From Pararhodobacter sp. (GTDB taxonomy: Bacteria; Pseudomonadota; Alphaproteobacteria; Rhodobacterales; Rhodobacteraceae), in assembly GCA_020832545.1 (NCBI GenBank), contig JAFIEK010000002.1, forward strand, positions 62,001 to 126,000: a stretch of DNA of 64,000 bases. Direction: 5' to 3'. Below the pieces are notes generated by a model. That model did no database searches. It was not told the origin of the DNA and was given only the letters and a program-made list of their open reading frames with translations. The stretch's first letter is position 1. Each line of letters begins with the position of its first letter. Below, piece by piece: positions 60,691 to 64,000 of the stretch. Both the position numbers and the translations under genes were made by a program.

Positions 60691-61272
60691 GTGCGAAATT
60701 CTGACGTCGAAATGCTGCTCGCCAAAGAAGATTGGCAGTTGGAGCGCCGAAAGCTGCGCTCCATGATCCTCGCTACGGGGCTCAGTGAGGCCGTAAAATG
60801 GGGCAAGCTCTGCTATGGTTTTGAGGGCAGCAATGTCGCCATCATCTATGGGATGAAGGCCTACTGCGCGGTTGGCTTTTTCAAGGGATCGCTCCTGAAG
60901 GACGAAGCAGGTCTTCTGGTGTCGCCCGGCAAACACTCGCAGGCAATGCGGCAACTTCGGTTCAGAAACCTTGATGGGATCAACGATAATGCCGAGCGCA
61001 TTTCAGCGTTGATCGAACAGGCGATCCAGGTCGAAAAGGACGGGTTGAAGGTTGCTTTTGATGAGAAGGACAATCTTGACTTCCCTGATGAACTCCGCGA
61101 CGCGCTGGAAGGAGATCCTGAACTGTCGGAAGCATTTCAGAAGCTGACACTCGGCCGACAGCGCGGGTATGTGCTACATGTTTCACAAGCCCGTCAGCCT
61201 GACACCCGCACCCGCCGAATCGCCAAGTTTCGGTCAAAGGTCATTGAAGGCAAAGGGTTGAACAATCGTTGA
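60691..61272 (+). CDS. YdeI/DUF1801-like protein
   Basis: AVKWGKLCYGFEGSNVAIIYGMKAYCAVGFFKGSLLKD...GYVLHVSQARQPDTRTRRIAKFRSKVIEGKGLNNR. Confidence 0.88.
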   Translation: MRNSDVEMLLAKEDWQLERRKLRSMILATGLSEAVKWGKLCYGFEGSNVAIIYGMKAYCAVGFFKGSLLKDEAGLLVSPGKHSQAMRQLRFRNLDGINDNAERISALIEQAIQVEKDGLKVAFDEKDNLDFPDELRDALEGDPELSEAFQKLTLGRQRGYVLHVSQARQPDTRTRRIAKFRSKVIEGKGLNNR

Positions 61273-61335
61273 GGGGGGCACGAACCTCAAACGCAAACCG
61301 ATGCTCGCTCCATTAAGCGCTGCATACGACGGTTG

Positions 61336-61722
61336 TCATTCGTTACCGGCGACGGTCGGTTCGTCTGGCGTGGTGTTGTCATCACCGCGCTGCGTGCTCA
61401 GCCACGTTGCCCAGTGTTTCGACGCAACCGAGAGCGGAATCAGGGCTTCATATACCGCCCGGCCTAGCTCTGTGACTTGATACCCTTCCGCTTGTCGCGA
61501 GACAAAACCAGCCGCTTGCAGCTCCTTCAGGCGCGCGCTCAGCACGCCGGGAGAGATCGATTCGCATGCAGATTGCAGAGCCCGGAATGTGCAGGGCCCC
61601 TGCCTGCTCAGCGTCCAAAGCACGCCCATCGCCCATCGACGTCCCAAAAGGTCGAACATGGCCATGATCGGGCTGCCAGATTTCGACCCGCGAACGGCTT
61701 GCCCCGGCAATGGGATCGTCAT
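61336..61722 (-). CDS. HxlR family transcriptional regulator
   Basis: FDLLGRRWAMGVLWTLSRQGPCTFRALQSACESISPGVLSARLKELQAAGFV. Confidence 0.95.
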   Translation of the reverse strand: MTIPLPGQAVRGSKSGSPIMAMFDLLGRRWAMGVLWTLSRQGPCTFRALQSACESISPGVLSARLKELQAAGFVSRQAEGYQVTELGRAVYEALIPLSVASKHWATWLSTQRGDDNTTPDEPTVAGNE

Positions 61723-61736
61723 GCGTCATTCTCCTT

Positions 61737-61774
61737 GCTATTGAAATCGTAGCACGCTACGGATTTCATAGCAA
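61737..61774. promoter_or_regulatory. Long inverted repeat, candidate HxlR operator
   Basis: TGCTATTGAAATCGTAGC-AC-GCTACGGATTTCATAGCA between hxlR and eamA. Confidence 0.7.
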
Positions 61775-61793
61775 TCTTAAGAGGAGCAAGCAC

Positions 61794-62699
61794 GTGAAGG
61801 CAAAGGATCTCGTGCTGTGGAGTCTTCTTGCCTGGTTGTGGGGCAGTTCATTCCTGGCAATTGCCATCGGCGTGGAATCGGTTGAGCCCTTCCCGCTGGT
61901 TGCAGGGCGAATGTTGATCGGCGCATTCCTCCTGCTCGCGGTTCTCTATGCGCGTGGCGGCACCCTTCGGCTTGGGGCAAGGGGATGGAGCGTCGCTGTT
62001 GTCGTTGGCACCACAGGCAATGTCGTCCCCTTTCTGCTCATCAGTTTTGCTGGCCAAAGTGTCGATAGCGGGTTGGCTGCGCTGATCATGGGTATCGCGC
62101 CTGTCGTTACCCTGACATTGGCACCGCTCGTTCACGCGGGCGAAACCCTGAGCAGGTTGACGATCCTTGGCGCTGCGATCGGATTTTGCGGGATCAGTGT
62201 TCTGGTCGGCCCCGAGGCGTTTTACGGGCTTGGGGGCGATCTTGTCCCGCAACTTCTCCTGGTGGGCGCGGCTCTGTGCTATGCGTTCACGGCCCTTTTT
62301 TCACGCCGGTTTCCCTTTGCCAACGCCCTTCAGATGGCCGCAGCATCAGTTCTTGTCGGCGCTTTGGCGACCAGTGTGATCGCTGTGCTGCAAATGGGCG
62401 GCAGCCCGGTCCCGGCCCCATCAACGCGCTCCCTGATCGCACTGGTCTATCTTGGCATCGGCCCTACTGCGCTGGCCGCATTGATCTATTTCCAACTTAT
62501 TCCGCGAATAGGCGCAGGGCGTGTGCAACAGGTCAACTATATCGTGCCGGTTCTGGGTATCTTGCTTGGGGCGCTGGTACTGAACGAACAGCCGGAGTGG
62601 AATGCTCTTGTGGCGATCCCGATGATTGTGCTGGCCGTCTATCTGGTGACACGGCGTTCAGGCGAAGCGCCGAAACCGTGCGTCATTGGCACCAGATAG
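61794..62699 (+). CDS. EamA (DMT) family transporter
   Basis: VKAKDLVLWSLLAWLWGSSFLAIAIGVESVEPFPLVAGRMLIGA; GTG start; divergent from hxlR. Confidence 0.93.
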   Translation: MKAKDLVLWSLLAWLWGSSFLAIAIGVESVEPFPLVAGRMLIGAFLLLAVLYARGGTLRLGARGWSVAVVVGTTGNVVPFLLISFAGQSVDSGLAALIMGIAPVVTLTLAPLVHAGETLSRLTILGAAIGFCGISVLVGPEAFYGLGGDLVPQLLLVGAALCYAFTALFSRRFPFANALQMAAASVLVGALATSVIAVLQMGGSPVPAPSTRSLIALVYLGIGPTALAALIYFQLIPRIGAGRVQQVNYIVPVLGILLGALVLNEQPEWNALVAIPMIVLAVYLVTRRSGEAPKPCVIGTR

Positions 62700-62871
62700 T
62701 GCGGGCGAAGAGTTCAAGAGATCGCCTCTTCGTTCCCTTGCACATGTCGCACCGCCTGTCTGACTTTGGCTGCTGTTCATCGTCAGCCGCAAGATAGATT
62801 GGATGACGCGGCCACCTTCCATGCATACCTTCTGGTGCCCCGATATTTTCAATCGCCTCCGCGACCGGCAT

Positions 62872-63717
62872 TCAGGTATGGCATTCCCTTCCGGACTGGA
62901 ACCGCAAAGGGGAGCACCCTATAAGCGTGCGAAAAGCATGAGTGAAGGCACTCGGGGTTTCATATCCCACGTCGAATGCAGTTTTCGTCACAGACTGTCC
63001 GGCGGAAAGCTTTTCAATGGCGATCATGATCCGCGTAAGGCGCCTGAGTTCGCGAAAAGTCATTCCGGTCTCTGCTCGAATTGTACGTATCAGATTGCGC
63101 TCTGAGAACCCCATGCGCTTTGCCCATGTCCTGAGGGTGCTCTGATCTGCCGGTTCATTCTGCAAATGCTGAGCCAATTCTGCAATATGCGGGTTGCTGG
63201 GAATTGGAAGGTGCAATGGCTCCGACAGTCCCTGCCTGATCTCATGGACCAGCACATCGGCCAACATCAGGCTTAAGTCACTATCATCCCCGCCTGCCAG
63301 GCGAACAAGAACCTCCCGCATAAGCGGCGAAACGGAAATCACCGCTGCATCAGCATACACCGGCGGATAAGCCTCGCTGAGATATGCTGTGCGCATCTCG
63401 ACGGGGCCCACGCACTGGATGGCGTGCGGCGTTTGTGCGGTAATCCACAATGCGCGCCCTGGAGGGATGAACCACATCTTGTTGTGAACCGATACGCGCA
63501 TCGTTCCAGAAATGGCATGTGCAATTTGGTGCGCAGAGTGCGAATGGGATGGGATAAGTGTCCCAGCGTCGAAGGCTGACGCGAAGCCAGTGACCTTGAG
63601 CTTCATGTCGTTTGGCATTTTGGGCGTAATAAAATTCATTCTGGCGACAGACAGTACGGCACCTGTGTGGAATATCAAGGTCAGTCTACATCCCGGAGAT
63701 ATGCAGATGTCACGCAA
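62872..63717 (-). CDS. AraC family transcriptional regulator (cupin N-terminus)
   Basis: HSAHQIAHAISGTMRVSVHNKMWFIPPGRALWI; AraC HTH GFSERNLIRTIRAETGMTFRELRRLTRIMIAIEKLSAGQSVTKTAFDVGYETPSAFTHAFRTLIG; start may be internal (MNFITPK). Confidence 0.94.
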   Translation of the reverse strand: MRDICISPGCRLTLIFHTGAVLSVARMNFITPKMPNDMKLKVTGFASAFDAGTLIPSHSHSAHQIAHAISGTMRVSVHNKMWFIPPGRALWITAQTPHAIQCVGPVEMRTAYLSEAYPPVYADAAVISVSPLMREVLVRLAGGDDSDLSLMLADVLVHEIRQGLSEPLHLPIPSNPHIAELAQHLQNEPADQSTLRTWAKRMGFSERNLIRTIRAETGMTFRELRRLTRIMIAIEKLSAGQSVTKTAFDVGYETPSAFTHAFRTLIGCSPLRFQSGRECHT

Positions 63718-64000
63718 CGAAGCCCTTCAATTCATCAATGTGGCGCATTTCTTTGACCACTTCTTTCTGCTGATTTTTCCGACAGCAGCGCTTGCGATAG
63801 CGCCTGCATGGGGCATGAGCTTTGCCGATGTGCTTTTGCTCGGAACAGCGCTTTACGCAATGTTTGCTCTTGGCACCTTGCCCGCTGGCTGGCTTGGCGA
63901 CCGCGTTGACAGGATGACGCTGATAGCAGTGTTCTACATCGGTTGTGGAGTTTCCAGCATTCTTGTTTCTTTGGCCACTGGGCCAACTACTATGATGATC
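63701..64000 (+). CDS. MFS transporter, N-terminal part (runs off window edge)
   Basis: MQMSRNEALQFINVAHFFDHFFLLIFPTAALAIAPAWGMSFADVLLLGTALYAMFALGTLPAGWLGDRVDR. Confidence 0.85.
   Translation, partial: MQMSRNEALQFINVAHFFDHFFLLIFPTAALAIAPAWGMSFADVLLLGTALYAMFALGTLPAGWLGDRVDRMTLIAVFYIGCGVSSILVSLATGPTTMMI

Noticed and set aside
62683-62871. 62-aa minus-strand ORF between eamA and araC
   Set aside because: No recognisable domain and no supporting context; may be random
40737-64000. A bounded integrative element with att sites
   Set aside because: No integrase and no second copy of the tRNA-Phe 3' end were seen in the window; only an accessory-region boundary is suggested
1-64000. CRISPR arrays, prophage or toxin-antitoxin modules
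   Set aside because: No regularly spaced repeats, phage structural genes or convincing TA pairs were observed

Overview
The window comes from a GC-rich alphaproteobacterium, most likely Rhodobacteraceae judging by gene content and order. Positions 1 to about 40.8 kb are mostly conserved chromosome: a minus-strand envelope/division block (recN-bamD-lpxC-ftsZ-ftsA-ftsQ-ddl-murB-murC-murG-ftsW-rarD-murD), two identical tRNA-Asp genes, pssA-psd, tamB-tamA, an Fsr-like MFS gene, ahcY, EVE and YciI genes, tsaD, hemD, a mitofilin-like gene, hemY, tRNA-Thr, metY/metZ-type sulfhydrylase, a large PilM/GspL-like plus PilP/GspC-like protein, an SDR, a frame-disrupted AbrB-family gene and a DMT transporter, ending at tRNA-Phe. 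From tRNA-Phe (40.74 kb) to the right end the window looks accessory and mosaic. It contains a nonsense-mutated IS21 istA remnant, a gentisate catabolic operon with a CoA ligase and a salicylyl-CoA-5-hydroxylase-like flavoprotein, an IclR regulator, a truncated BKACE/DUF849 remnant fused by ATGA to a 4HBT thioesterase, and a decayed TRAP dctM tail. It also contains an M20 hydrolase + MarR + TRAP/CoA-ligase operon with a shared candidate operator, an IS110 remnant, and a set of small regulator/efflux genes. Main leads: (i) a CoA-dependent salicylate-to-gentisate route next to a MarR-linked M20/TRAP/racemase/ligase operon of unknown substrate; (ii) mutually exclusive hairpins plus a possible SD pseudoknot upstream of metY; (iii) a 26-G/19-C tract within a stack of inverted repeats downstream of ahcY; (iv) the 1033-aa secretion/pilus-like fusion protein; (v) the AbrB-family frameshift at a G7 run. 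All homology calls come from reading the translated sequence by eye; no searches were run.
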